Source of the DNA: Hydractinia symbiolongicarpus
Taxonomy: Eukaryota > Cnidaria > Hydrozoa > Anthoathecata > Hydractiniidae
Assembly: GCF_029227915.1 (NCBI RefSeq)
Contig: NC_079878.1
Span: 20,425,501 to 20,489,500, forward strand
DNA length: 64,000 bases
Direction: 5' to 3'
A program made the translations under genes and the position numbers. This document shows, piece after piece, positions 1 to 13,300 of the stretch. The notes below the pieces were generated by a model. It did not search any database, was not told the DNA's origin, and saw nothing but the letters and a program-made list of their open reading frames with translations. How positions within the stretch are numbered: the first letter of the stretch is position 1; each line of letters begins with the position of its first letter.

Positions 1-1258
1 TCAAAAACATCCAAACGGACAATCAAACCCAGTAAAAGCACGTGAAATATTCTAACATAACATAAAAAGAGATAAAACAAGGAATGAGCATCATTTTATC
101 ATTTTGTTTTACGAGGGAGAGGTTTGACATAGAAGTATTTAAATGTTGAGTTAAGACTGACGCTGCTGGTTTAAGGGGGAAATATTATGTTGCTACTTAC
201 ATCTTTCAATGCCAAATAACTTATGTCGCTTCTTTTTTATTCTCCTTTCCTTCGCCATCCTTGTTTCCAGCAATAATAAGACAGTAACATTTTCCATCCT
301 AATAAACAGCATCCAACTTTCTAAAACTGCATTTTTAGACGCATGTTAACAGAGAACCACAAGAGAAATTCTTTGATAGTATTTGATATTTTTGTATTTT
401 TGATTGACTTAACGTAATGTGTATAATTATACCATTTTGCCATGTTAATCCGAGCAAGAAAATTGACCAAAAGTTTAGGTCCGCCATGTTTGAATAGCAA
501 ACCGTTCGTGAGAAGCTAAAATCAATTTGAGAGGTGTGACAATAAGGAATAATAATGGATTTGCTGCTAACAAAAAAATACATGTTCCACGCAACAATCG
601 GTAAGCATACAAATTATTTAAGGTATGTCTTAAAAGAAGAACCAAAATTGAAAATTGAAAATATGAAAAGCATTTTATTTTCAGTCACATTTTTGTTCTT
701 TTTATATTGGGGCGATGTGACAAAAGGTTGCTTATGCTTTTTTTCCTGACCTTGAACCATTGTCTCTTTCCACTTCAAAAGTCACGATCTTTCCACATAG
801 TCTTGTATAGTGTAAAGAAAGGACTTGTCAACCTCGTCCCAGGGTCTTATGACCCCTCAGCCGTTATTACAAAGTGGCGAACGACGCCGCTACCAATTTG
901 ATTAACATGGGAAAATGCCCCAGGAACTAGGTTGAGGACTTGTGGCATATTCTGACATATATTGACAATTTAAAAATGGCCAAAATGGTCGGTCAGTTTA
1001 AACTTTTCAATTGGTTACTCTAAGTAACAAAATTTGCTTCATTCATACAAACCAAAATTCGGGTCGGCATTTTGAGATAGATAACAAAGTTTTGGTCAAG
1101 AAAAATTTCTACCCCCGCGGATGCGTATTATTTTAGTCTCGTTTCCGGCGGGGGGTATTTTTCGCCTCTGATGGCTGGCCTAACGCGAAAAAATTCTTGG
1201 ATCAATAAGTCAATACATCTTCGGGTAGCCATCTTTTCAAAAGTAAGCATTTGCTTCA
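1..1258. other. Intergenic / upstream region of ODAD4
   Basis: AT-rich non-coding sequence. I see no protein-like reading frame: the short frames here lack any family resemblance. It contains the MITE at 828-934 and a small imperfect G/C-rich inverted pair (TACCCCCGC near 1110 and GCGGGGGGTA near 1148). The last ~120 bp before the ODAD4 start carry the X-box and forkhead-type site listed separately. Confidence 0.6.
828..934. mobile_element. MITE, TCAACCTCGT-type terminal inverted repeats
   Basis: A ~107-bp non-coding element. Its left end reads TCAACCTCGTCCCAGGG. Its right end, read on the other strand, is (T)CAACCTAGTTCCTGGGG, so the ends are imperfect terminal inverted repeats. It is bounded by an identical 8-bp direct repeat AGGACTTG at 820-827 and 935-942, which looks like a target-site duplication. 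An 8-bp duplication fits hAT-type insertion, which is inference. Related ends occur at 33.5-35.1 kb. Confidence 0.7.
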
Positions 1259-1272
1259 GTTGCTATGACAAC
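1259..1272 (+). promoter_or_regulatory. RFX X-box upstream of ODAD4
   Basis: GTTGCTATGACAAC matches every position of the 14-bp X-box consensus GTHNYYATRRNAAC used by RFX factors. It sits 110 bp upstream of the ODAD4 start codon. RFX factors are established regulators of ciliary genes, so the site fits the identity of the gene. Binding itself is inferred from sequence only. Confidence 0.8.
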
Positions 1273-1307
1273 TTTTACATTCTGTTCGATTGAAGCGTGC
1301 CAAAGTC

Positions 1308-1316
1308 AAAACAAAC
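1308..1316 (+). promoter_or_regulatory. Forkhead-type (FOXJ1-like) site
   Basis: AAACAAACA contains the forkhead core RYAAAYA. It lies 36 bp downstream of the X-box and about 67 bp upstream of the ODAD4 start codon. FOXJ1 together with RFX controls motile-cilium genes in many animals. The core is short and common in AT-rich DNA, so only its position next to the X-box makes it worth listing. Confidence 0.45.
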
Positions 1317-1382
1317 AGGGTAATTCTTCAGCCTCTTTTGCTGGTAAAGTGCTCTCAGTACTTGCACTTACTATCAAACACC

Positions 1383-4300
1383 ATGCCCTCTGAAACTTAC
1401 GATGATGATGACGATGAACAAGAAGGGCCAAAAAGTTCTTTTGGCACTTATTTAGCTGAAGGAGATGCTCTTTTTAAGCAAGGTGAATACAAAAAAGCCT
1501 TGGAGAGTTATAGTTTGGTAAGTTTGTTAATTCTACCAGTATACACGAATTCACAGTTTCAGCTAACCATTGTTTTGATAAATCTTTCTTTTGTTATAAC
1601 ACTCTTATTGAGAATTAAAAAAGGAAATAAACTTGTATAAATAAGAAGGCTCTGACCATAAAGAAAAGTGAAACAATTTTTAAGTGAAATATTTTGAAAA
1701 GAAAAGTTACAATTCCTTTACTTTACATATGTTTAAGTGGGATTACTAATAAACATTGAATATTTCTAACATACTATTAATTAGCATGATAGATCTATCT
1801 ATCCATCTATCATGCTAATTAATAGTATGTTAGAAATATTCAATGTTTATGTTCTGGTCCATTAGGCGATTCGATTTGACGTCATACAATTTTTTGGAGG
1901 TAAAAAGTTTTCGTATTTTAGGTGAAGAGAGTGGAGAGCTAGACACATTTTGAAGTTTTAAGAACAACGTTAGGAAGTTTGAGCACAGATAATTTTTTAG
2001 AGCAAAATCTAGATAGCTAAGCATCATTTCCAGACAGATTTTTATTGTGGTTACTTTTCGTTAGCTAATTATTCTTTTATTTCCACATTTTTTACCTTTC
2101 TTCCCCCTGCGAACTAGGTTTGTTTTCACCTTATGTAATTTTTAAAACGGCGGATGTAGCACAAATGTGATTCGTCAATTAAGAATATTGTCAATCGTCA
2201 CTACATCAACAAAGCTGAACTGAATCGCCGAATAGTCATAGGAAAGAGAAATAGTCTGGTAACCATGGCTGTATCCAGGTCGTGTTATGCAATATTAGCG
2301 TCCTGAATTGAGGGGCATGGTTAAAAATAAAAGGCTTGGAAATTCTTAAAATGTTTGTGGCACAGGATGATTTTCTCTTTGAAGATGACATTGATGTCAT
2401 TTTAGTAGCAATTTATGTTGTTATGTTGAGAATATTGAAGTGGTGTTTAATCTTATTAATGATGATGATGCAACTGAAGTTCAAAATACTAATTTTAGTT
2501 GTGAAAGGTGTAAAAAAGTCTGTATTTCCAAAAGAGGACTGACTAGAGACACACACAAGCCAAACACTACGAAGCTGCAGTTGCTGAAACAGAAGAGTAG
2601 TAAGACAGCAGAAGAGTTATTGCATCCACTGTATTTCAAAATCTTCCTTGAAAATACATAAAGTTTGGAACAAGGTCATTGAAAAAAAACAAACATAAAA
2701 CAGCTATTTTTATAGCTAGCGTATACCGTCCTAACTACTTGATTATCTACACAAACAGCCCTAGTGATTATCTGGCAACTCTAATCACCACATAACCTCA
2801 TGGTTTTGATTTCGATGCTAATAAAAGACAATAACGTATTATCATGGGATGTTAACGAACACCATTTTTAGAAGCTGCTATGTATTTTTGTTGTTTTCCT
2901 AGAAAAATTTCATAAATAGCGATAAGTTGGATTAGTCAGCATTGGGCATTATTAATAATAAATCAGAATTTAGTAAAGAATGTTCTAAAATTGATGCTGT
3001 TTTAAGTTTGTTTTGTAACTATGTTACTTGCAACTTCAATTCCTTATTTTCTGAATTCAATGCCTTATTTTCCCCACGAATGTCTTGCATAGACAACAAA
3101 AATGTTTAGGTGAAGTGAATGAAAATGGTGCATATATAGACTTGCTGGAGTGTTTAAAGTTGAATGCGACCTGTTTAGTGCTTTTCGTGCCTTTTGTTGT
3201 TGTGTTGAAAACAATTGGCAGATACCATCTCCATTATTCAATACCTGACATTCTTGGGGGTGATGTAAATTTGTCTGGTGTAGTGGTCCTTTATCTTAGA
3301 AAAAATAAAACCCTTTTGAGGTCGTAGCAGTCTTTGTCAGAAGGTGAGGGACGAGCTGCGCGCCTATACTTTAATTTACGAAGGCAAGGTGTGTGATTTA
3401 CAGCATGTCTAAATTATTAAGGTGTGCAATCTCAAAGAAGATAATGCGGCTTGTACACGATGTCGATAATATTTCTGGTGAAACTTTTCTTTTTCTGCTC
3501 TTCTTGCTCATGTAAATATCTAGCGCTGTCTTAATTATTTCTTCTGGTTTTATTTCACTCCAGTTTTTTTCATTGATGTTGATTGTGAGGCACATATTCA
3601 TTAACTTGTGCGAGGTTTTTAGCCGTTGATCCAATAACATCATTTTAAGCACACTAAATGCATGCTCAACAGCCCAGTTTGAATCTGATAAACACAAAAT
3701 CAACTCTACCAACAAGCACAGATTTGGGTATTCCTTTTGCTTATAAACCACGATGCTTTTCCAAAGTTGATTTGCTTATTTTCCTAGCATGTACATCTTC
3801 GCAAAGCACTGAAGGTCATCTGTTCCTCCCCAGTCAGCCATTTCCAACAACGAAGCAACAAAATAAGTTGGAATACCTGAAGAACATCGCATTTAAATTA
3901 GCAAAGAAAAAACTAAAAAAAAAACAGAAATGAACGTTATACGCAAATGACTACAAGCAAGTACCATTTCGTTCAACGCGTACCATGACCATTTCTTTAT
4001 CACTGCCTGTTTTTCGAGCTTGGCTGCCATCTGACAGAAGAGCAAAAATGTTTTTACTGACCATCACTACTGTAACTTTTTTATTTATAGCTTCAGTTAT
4101 CGAAGAAAGGTATTCACGGACTGATCGAGAGTCGTCTTTTCCTGAAATCAAAGAAAAGTTTACAGGAATTAATTTCGTCAACACGCCTTGTATTTTGTGT
4201 TTACCTTCTATTAATCAAAGTTTTGAATTGATTTGACGGTAATGTTGGTTGGAGTCCAAAAGTGTATGCGGTTCTAATCATTTCTAAGTAAGCTTCTTCG

Positions 4301-7300
4301 CTTGACCTTTTTATTGAAGAGATTATTTTAGGTTGTGTTTTTGTGGAAGGATTTTGAATAACGAGAATAGGCTGGCCCTAAGCTTTCCAACGTCAAAGCA
4401 AACCGATGACACCTACCATCAATGTGTCTAAAGATCTAAATATAAGAAATTTAATTTCAACAATTAAAAATTTTTAGTAATAGAAACTTGTTAGTAGCTT
4501 GTCGATGAATCACCCTTTTATGTCGAGTCTTTTGTTTCCGTGAAAATTTTTTCTCACGCGCAAGAAGACAACATTTATTATTAAAGAGACGGACAAGCAA
4601 CTTAATTTTGCACTTTTCTTGAAGACAAAAAACGAGGTAATAAATTCAAAATGTATATAATAATCAAAAAAATTAAGATTATAAACACTTTTTGCTTAGT
4701 AAACAATTACACTGTGTTTGTCCCATTTATAAAGGCCATAGGAGAAACTTTTGTCGATCCCTTAACAGCCAAAGAACAGACAATTTTATCTTTAAGTTTA
4801 CTGCACAATTTACACTAAAGAAAATTAACCATAGGACTGCCATCCTTTTCCATAACTTTGTGGCCTATAACCTTACTTGCATTATAATTTAAAAATGTTG
4901 AAAGTCCTAAGGAGTTTTCTTTTGTGAAAGCCATTCTTAAAGTATATGAACACGTTGAAGTATACAATACGTTAAAGCAATGTTTTTCCTTGGAATGACA
5001 AAGAAACCGTCATGGCACATAAATGGAACAAAGTGATGCACGTGGTTTGCACGCTATCAAAAGAAGAAAGAAATCGACAACTGTTTTTTTCTTTTAATAA
5101 ATTTATTAGTTTAACAAGTTGCTGCATGTATCCATTTTATTATTTTTGTTATCCCGAAAGTAAGAGCACGTGCTGCACAACTTTATTATAACAATTTTTT
5201 TAATATAATATTTTCACGATATGTATTAGCTGTCGGTCTACTAAATTCTAAACGCAAGTAATCTAATAATTATAAGCTCCATTTTCGTTCTCCACCGTGC
5301 TTGATTTTTTTACTAAAGCAACCTCAAACGATCGCTGTTTTGTTACCGATGATACACTTTCTTCACGAACAGAAAAATTTAATCATTTACGAAAAAAATT
5401 ATTTAAAAAAGAGAAAGAGAAAAAAAAATGATTAACTTGGGCGTGCCTTCTTTCGCCTGTCTATGATAAAAATGAACACTTTAGAAGTGTGAATTTCGCA
5501 TGTCTAAATTAAACCAGGCGTGTGCAGAGGCGTGCCCGTGCGGGCACGCCTTACATGATGAAGCCTGTCGTAGGCTTCCCCGACATGCATAGACTCTGAT
5601 ACTGTGTGTTAGACTGATATCTACCTGTATTTCAAATTGTAGTGCTGGGTGATTATAATCATTCTTTGTAATTTCTATGTGGTCATCCCAGGACTCAAAT
5701 TTCCAACATTCAGGAAGCTTAAGTGATTTGAATCTCTCTGTGAAATTTGAAACACTACTGTAAAAAGCATATAATGTTGGTTTTGTTGTTAAAATATGAT
5801 TTGCAACACTTTGGAAGCAATGTTTGCAGCAGAAAATCTTGGTTTTTGAGTGTACTGAAAGGGAAGGAGAATATATATATATAAATTGTAAGATTAGTGT
5901 GATATATGTGCATATTAACTCGATTTTCCTGATTGACGCAAAAGTCTTTTGTGGTAAATTAAACGAGGTACCATTTTTTCTATCTATAGAAAAAAAAAAG
6001 AAGAAAACTTCTAATTTTTATGCTTATTGCTTTGTCATCTAGAATTAGTTCTCTGTAAGCTTAACTTACTTTGAACGATTGGCTCCTCAAAAAAATGTTT
6101 TTCACAAATATTAAGGGTGTAATTTTCAAATTGTGTCTTCAGAAGATTGTTCACCACTGTATCTTCCGTGATGGCAGCTACAAGTTTTTCCCTCCAGGAG
6201 AAGCTATATTTGTCATTTCTTTTTTACCAAATATCGTACAATTTTTACGTCCTAAACTTGAGCAACCATACATATAAAGAACAATTTGTCCCAGGAATAA
6301 CATTGCATTCAATCTCTATTTTTAGAGTATAGCACAGTAATGATGTAATGTCAACAAACGAATGTTAAATTTTGCCACCAAAAAGTTTTATTTTGTGAAC
6401 TCTAACATAGACTTGTTACGAGAAAATCCCGGAACACGACCTCTATCCGGGGAGCGGAGCGTGTTTGCTGCAGTGCCCAGGCTATCTCTCTTGACTAAGT
6501 CTTGACTAATTAAATTCACTCTGCTTACTTCATTTTTTCAATAACAAAACATTAACGAGCAACTTAAGCTGTGAAAAATGTATTGCCAAAAAAAATAGGA
6601 GTCTTTAATTAAGCTAAAATTATAAGATATTCCAGGCGAAACAAGCACACATTGCTTTATTATTTTCAGTTTACTACAAAGTTTGAGATAAATTTTTTAA
6701 AAGTAATATTTGTAGACATTTTCGTTAAGTAGACATTTTCGTTATGCAAATTTCTGAAAAAAGATATTTGTATATAGGTGGACATTGCTTACATCAGTAA
6801 AATTTTTAAATTTTTATATTTTCTGAACCATTGATCAAAACAGTGCAATCCTATGTGTTATTTTTATCGGCATTACAAGCTCCACACAATTCAGGTAACG
6901 GCTAAATTTTGTTAATAAAATCTTTGTGTATCGACATGTCCTTGCTTATGTCAACCAAATTCAAATGACGATTCTTTGTCATTTCTTTTTTGCCTAAGTG
7001 GATTTTTCCACGGGCTTTATTGACTTGTAAATAATAAAGGGAAAAATATTTAATTGTCAAAAATAACAGCATTTTAATTTAAAAAAATAAATATCGTTTT
7101 TTAGCCTTGCAACTGTTTTTAAATGATTCAGGTAAAGTTTGGTGTAAATATTGTTTGTTTGTGCGCATACAAGGAGCGTAGTGTTTTTATTATTTTAAAG
7201 GATGCAAGTTAAAATCCAAATTTCAGCCTTGAAAACAAGAAAACAGCTTGTATACCTCCCAGGCTGGGTTTCTATAAAAGTGTACATACATACATAAAAT

Positions 7301-10300
7301 ATTTGTTTATAAACTTATTCTATTTATTCAGTTTATATTATTGTAACCTTGGGGGAGTAATTTATGGATGTTATTTTCTTATTGATAGGCCTGTGTATGA
7401 CAGTTTTAATGCTTAACTTGGCATGCCTTTGTGTTTTTTATTTAGAATATTTTCAACTCATTTGGATAACCACTTATATAGGATTCACAATTCTTTGTCC
7501 ATTGACATTCTTTTCAGAAATTAATCTATATGGTGCTATATAACTTTGATCTTTGTAATTTAATCACCAAAACCTTATTCTTAATCTTGTTGGAAATGTT
7601 GGATTTTGAAAGATCAGGATCATGTCATGATGAGGAAGTGTCAATTAGCAAGAGTTACTGGTGATGATACAGCTGTCATACAAATAGTTGATAAAGCCTG
7701 TGGAAAAATCCACTGAGGCAGGATAAAAATGAAAAAGAAGCGTCGTTTGAATTTTGATGATGTCAGCAACCCATCTATGAAAAAACTAGAACCTTGGTTA
7801 CACATTGCCTCTATTGTGTAGAGCTTAAAGCGCTGCTCAAGAAAATGTAAAGGATCATGTGCTTTTGAAGAATAGTTAATGAGATATAAGGGTTTAAAAA
7901 TTTTGCTGACGTCAGTAATGGCCTGTCAAAACCAAAAATTTTTTTTTAGAAATTTATACCTGTAGCATACCTGTTGCCTTCATCGTATAGATCTTGAAAG
8001 GCTGACCAAGAATATGTATGGGATCATATATTTTTGACAAACGGTTTGTAGAGGTATTAGGGTTTGAAGGTTTTTTTATGAGGTCATCAACCCATCCATT
8101 CCGAAACGGATTTGGGGACCTAGGTTTGGAAAAATTACCCAAATTGTTCCTAGTTACCCACGCAGGAGATGACATCAATTATTTCCACCCGTGTCCAAGT
8201 TATTTAGCCTTAAATTTAAAAGTCCAATGCAATGGCTTCACTTATCTTAATATGCTTTCCTTTGACATCAATATTGCTCTAGCGTGAAAGTTTGCTAATT
8301 TACAGAACAAATTTATAGCCAATGTTTTGTAGACTTTATCAAAGAAATTTTATCCAACTTGCAAAAGTCACAGACAGAAGATTTTTGATTTCCACTTTAA
8401 TGTTAGTCTCCATTACTCATATGTTGATCCATATTAGACCTTTTGACCTTCCTTTCTTAACCCATTTCATCACTGTTGCAGGACTCTTTCAAGTGTTATC
8501 TAGTGTTTAATTTATACTTTACCACCTGTTGATAATCCACACCACATTGAATCTGGGCTTCAATGGCAGATCATTTATTTTTATATAATTTGGATTAACA
8601 ATAAACACTAGTTGATTTGGTAAGAATCCCTAACACGCTGAAATTTGGTTAATTTCAACAATTACTTGTTAGTTTCACAACAAGCACTCAGACAAATGCA
8701 AATTTTAGAACTTTCAGAATAGAAAAAGAATATTATTATTGTATTCGAAAAGAAATTCTTTTCCTTTGATTAATCGAACATTTATATTATTGTAAGGCAT
8801 GGTTTCTACATACATAACATTTTGAATTTTATTTTACATTAAAGTTCCAATATTTTTTTGACTTAGATCTACTGTAGATCACTTCAATTCCCATATTTGT
8901 CACAATCTCGGTTGCTATTATGCCGAACCCGGCTAAACAGTTTATAAGCCATTAATTGTAACAATGTTTAATTTATCACATGCTATGGTCCTTTTTCACC
9001 ATCAGTCGGTAGAGCACTCAAATTAGCGTAGCTAACCATATAAAAAATAAATCACTGCACTATATCTTTACACTCTCCAGAATGTTGTGGTAAAACGTTT
9101 TAGCAAAACAAAATACAAAAATTAAGATCCTAAGTTTTCAGTTCATATTGACTTCTTTTGAACTAAACATGGCCTAGTGATTAACGAGATGTGACAACCA
9201 AATTTTATCATCATAGGACTACTACTTCAAATCCACGCCAACACATTTATTTAATAATGTTGCATGTTGTAACACAACAACTAGTTGTGTTTTTTTTAAA
9301 CTTGATGCAAATGTCGCAAGTATCTGAGCCAATTGTGTAAACTGTTTAATTACTTTTACATTTTTGATTATCAGCCAAAGTATTTATAATGAAGCATATA
9401 TTTTCGCACAGTTTTGATACCCTCTCTTTATAAATGGTAGTGCAGTAATACCCAGTGGAACTTAATTGGATCTAGTGTCTGTGTCGGAAAATTTATACTT
9501 TGCATTTTCAAAATGTATAATTTTTTTTGCATTATTGAGAACTTGCTTGCCAAAATAGCGATGGGTAGTCTTAATAAAGAACTTCTGTTGTGTAAAAAAA
9601 TTTTTTACTGAGTTAAGAGCAGGTGTTGTGGCAAGTTTTGATATTTTGATTTCTTTACCTTCTCCAAGATTTCATTATTGATGATGGTTCTCTTGTGAGA
9701 TAGGCAGATAGATGTGCATATTTTACATGACTAGCCTCACAACTCGTCTTTGATAAATCTTCCTCCAAAAACTTTATCAAAGTTTTCATTATTTTTTTCA
9801 TATGGGACTTACAACAACTAATATTGTTGTGCAAGCCAGAATTTTTTATAGATAAGATGATAATGCATCCAGTGATATAACTACATACACAAGCCTAAAA
9901 CACACAAACAGGCATCTCATAAAGTTCACTTAATAGCCCTCTTACTCAACAGACAAGTTTACTGTATTGCAATGAAATGTCTTTTTCATTGGCTCTGGAA
10001 GCATAATTTTTTCACGGGTAATTGGCTCTGGAAGCATAATTTTTTCACGGGTAATAATTATGTTGTTTTTCAAAGATTCCAATAAACGCACTGCATACAG
10101 TTTTTTTACTAGATAAATTCATAGACCGAGGGAGTATGTTTTATGCTGTAAGCCCAATATTTTCACACAAAATGTAATCTTGTTTAAAAAATAAAAGGCA
10201 CCACAACACTGATTTTTACCTGCATCCAAATAAAAATATGTTATTTTTATTTAAACTGTTGCCACTCTTTAAACTGCTTTTTCAAAAAAATAATAAATAG

Positions 10301-13300
10301 AATTTGACCCATTTTTAACACTGGGGAAATGTTACAATTTGAGTTAAGGACAAAAATTACATAACTGTCAAGTTTTGTGTCACTGCAATCATTTTAAAAA
10401 AGTTCTTTTAACAGATGTTTTTCTATTTTATGAATTGCTATTAAGGAGATGGTTAAATATAGATGCTTGCCACATGTGCAATTTTTTGTGCTATTCTTTT
10501 TAATTAAAATTTCAAATTGTGGCTAGGAGGGGCTAAAAAAATCGTAAAACATGTTCAAAGTATAAAATATATTCTAATAGTTTTACCAGTAGTATCCTTT
10601 TGCAGAAGATATTAGTAAAATTAAAACATTCTTTCTTTTGTCAATGTATCAATCTCATTTTTAGGCATTAGAACTACAACCGGAAGATAAAATATGTTTA
10701 GTTGCACGCTCTAAGTGTCATTTAAAGCTTGGCGATCCTCAGAAAGCATTACAAGATGCTGAAGAAGCCCTAGCAGAGGACAAAGATTTTAACAAGGTAA
10801 AATTCAAAAAGTTGCTATCATAGTTTTTTTTAAAGCTGCTTTCATATTAGTGTAATCTTACGTATAACGTTTATTTGCTTATCAAATTTATACCTTCTGC
10901 TTCCTGACCTGTTTCATATTAAGGGGTTGTATCGAAAAGCTGAAGCCCTATATTGCATGGGAGATTTTGAGTATGCACTTATGTATTACCACAGAGGACA
11001 TAAGTTGCGTCCCGAACTGGATGAGTTTCGATTAGGAATACAGAAAGCACAGGAAGCCATTGATAACTCTATTGGAAGTAAGTTACTTTGTAGCATTTAT
11101 TTAAAAAACAAAGTTAAGGAGTTTTTTTAACCTTATTAAGCCCAGAATTTTTTGGCCTCGGTAAAGGCCGAGGGAGGAAGACATTGTGATCCCCACCTGT
11201 TTTTTGGAGAATGTCTGAAAGTTAGAATTTTAAACTTGGCCAGTGGTTAGTTTCATCCTTTTCCAACAAAACTTGCACAAGTAAAAAAATTAGCTGTGAC
11301 GTCACCATTTCAATATAATGTCATAGATGAAAGGTGGTACTTTTTCTCAAATTCCATTCTGCAAAATATACCACACGTTTATTGCACCAATTAATAAATA
11401 CAATACTTCGTACATTCCACCAAATTTTAATTAATGTATATAAAAATTAAATAAAATATGGTATGTAAAAGAAAAAATTTCAGTCTTTATAAACTGATCA
11501 TTATAACTGATTTTTTTCCAACAAATTTTTGTGAGCAGTTGGGAATCAGAAAAAAATTTAATTTCTTAGCTTGAAGTATTAGCGACCCTACTTTGTGATA
11601 AAATTCCCAAGAAGAACGAATCCTGGGAAAGTGCTTCATATATAAGACCAAAAAATCTTTCTTTTTTGTATAAATTTATTTTGCCAGTAACAATTCAATT
11701 TTGACTTGTCTTAAGTTAAGAATTTATCAAATTTTTAGGTGCTGCTAAAATTAAGTTGGAGAACAAAGGAGACTTATCATTTTTTACAAAACAAGACGAC
11801 CTTGTAAGTTACAATGAATTTTGTTTGAAGTCATATCCTATTTAACATAAATGTTCAAATGAATCACCTACCCAAGCTTGTTAATTGATTTTTAAGAAAA
11901 ATTTTTTAACAAGTAATTTTCCAGCAATAAAAGCTTGTCGAATGTTGTATAACATTAGTACGCAAAATTTGGTGCAATAAAAACTTGTCGAGTGTCGTAT
12001 TACATTAGTACGCATAATTTGGCGCAATAAAAACTTTTATTTTCATTTGTGTGAAGGTTAATAATAAAATACAAACATCTTAAATTCACTGAGTGTCAAA
12101 ACATGTCTAATTCTAATTAAGAAAAACACAAGGAACTATATATATATATATAAAATAATAATGTTGATAAGAATAAACATGTTAAAGGTTGTTAAATACA
12201 ATGCTCAAAAATTGGTCCTATACTTTTTTTTGTTACTAGAAAGTAATTTGCATGCTATCCCGAAATATTGATGAATTTAATCTATTATAATTTTTCTAAT
12301 GTAGTTATGAGATAATTTTTCCTTGGGCATTTGTCATTAAGAGCAACAGAATCTTTTTCTTATATCTCTAATTGAATGATAGAAAAGAACGACACCCAAA
12401 ACTAAATGTGTTAATTTTTTTATTTGTAATTTTACCATAACAAGTTACTTTTTCACCATATTTAGCAATTTAAAAATAAAAACCATGTATGTACCTTCTA
12501 TATATGCCTAATATCTAATTTATCAATGGCGTGATTTGCAACATATTCTCAAAAATGTGCCAGTTTCTCTTGAATATGTTATAATATTTGTCAGTTCTTA
12601 CATGAATAAACGATAAAGGCTTATAAATGAAGAAATCGTTTGGTATCAAGTAGGTATTGCATTTTCATGTTATGCAAACAGAACAGGGAGCTAAACATAA
12701 TATCTAAAAAGAAGTGAAGATATGCACCTTAACAAATGTATTGCAAACAGTCTTCTCTTTAAATAATAGTTTTGGTATCAGAATGAATTGTAAATTTAGG
12801 GTAATAAAAAACGAGGGTACACGAAACCTACTAGAAACAAGTTAAAACCAACTATTGCTCACCGCAATAAGGAAGCAAAGACACCTCCTCCATCAAAAAA
12901 GACAGTGAAACAACTACTTGGAGAGCTATATGCTGATAGGGAATATCTGGAAAAGCTTATGAAGGATGGAGGTAAGTCACTCGCTCTGAAATGTGATTGG
13001 CGCTACAAGTAGCTAATAATTAACCAAACAATATTCATAGTTTTCTGTTAAGTATCATTGTTTTGCAAATGATTTTAGAATTTATCAACAGCAATCCAAA
13101 CCGCCCCATATATGAACTTGTGCAGGGCGGCCTGAATTATCTTGACACTAGAACAGAGTTTTGGCGACAACAAAAACCACTGTATGCTCGAAAGACAGAC
13201 CAGAGTAAGCCTCGTAAAAAGAAATCCAAACCGTCTGTTGGAAAGTATGTGTTGAAGCAGCTCGAAGAAATTGATGAAGGTCAGTGGATGTTCAGAGCTT

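Noticed and set aside
9001-9040. A-box-like CAGTCGGTAGAGCACTC
   Set aside because: No B box at a suitable distance; insufficient alone.
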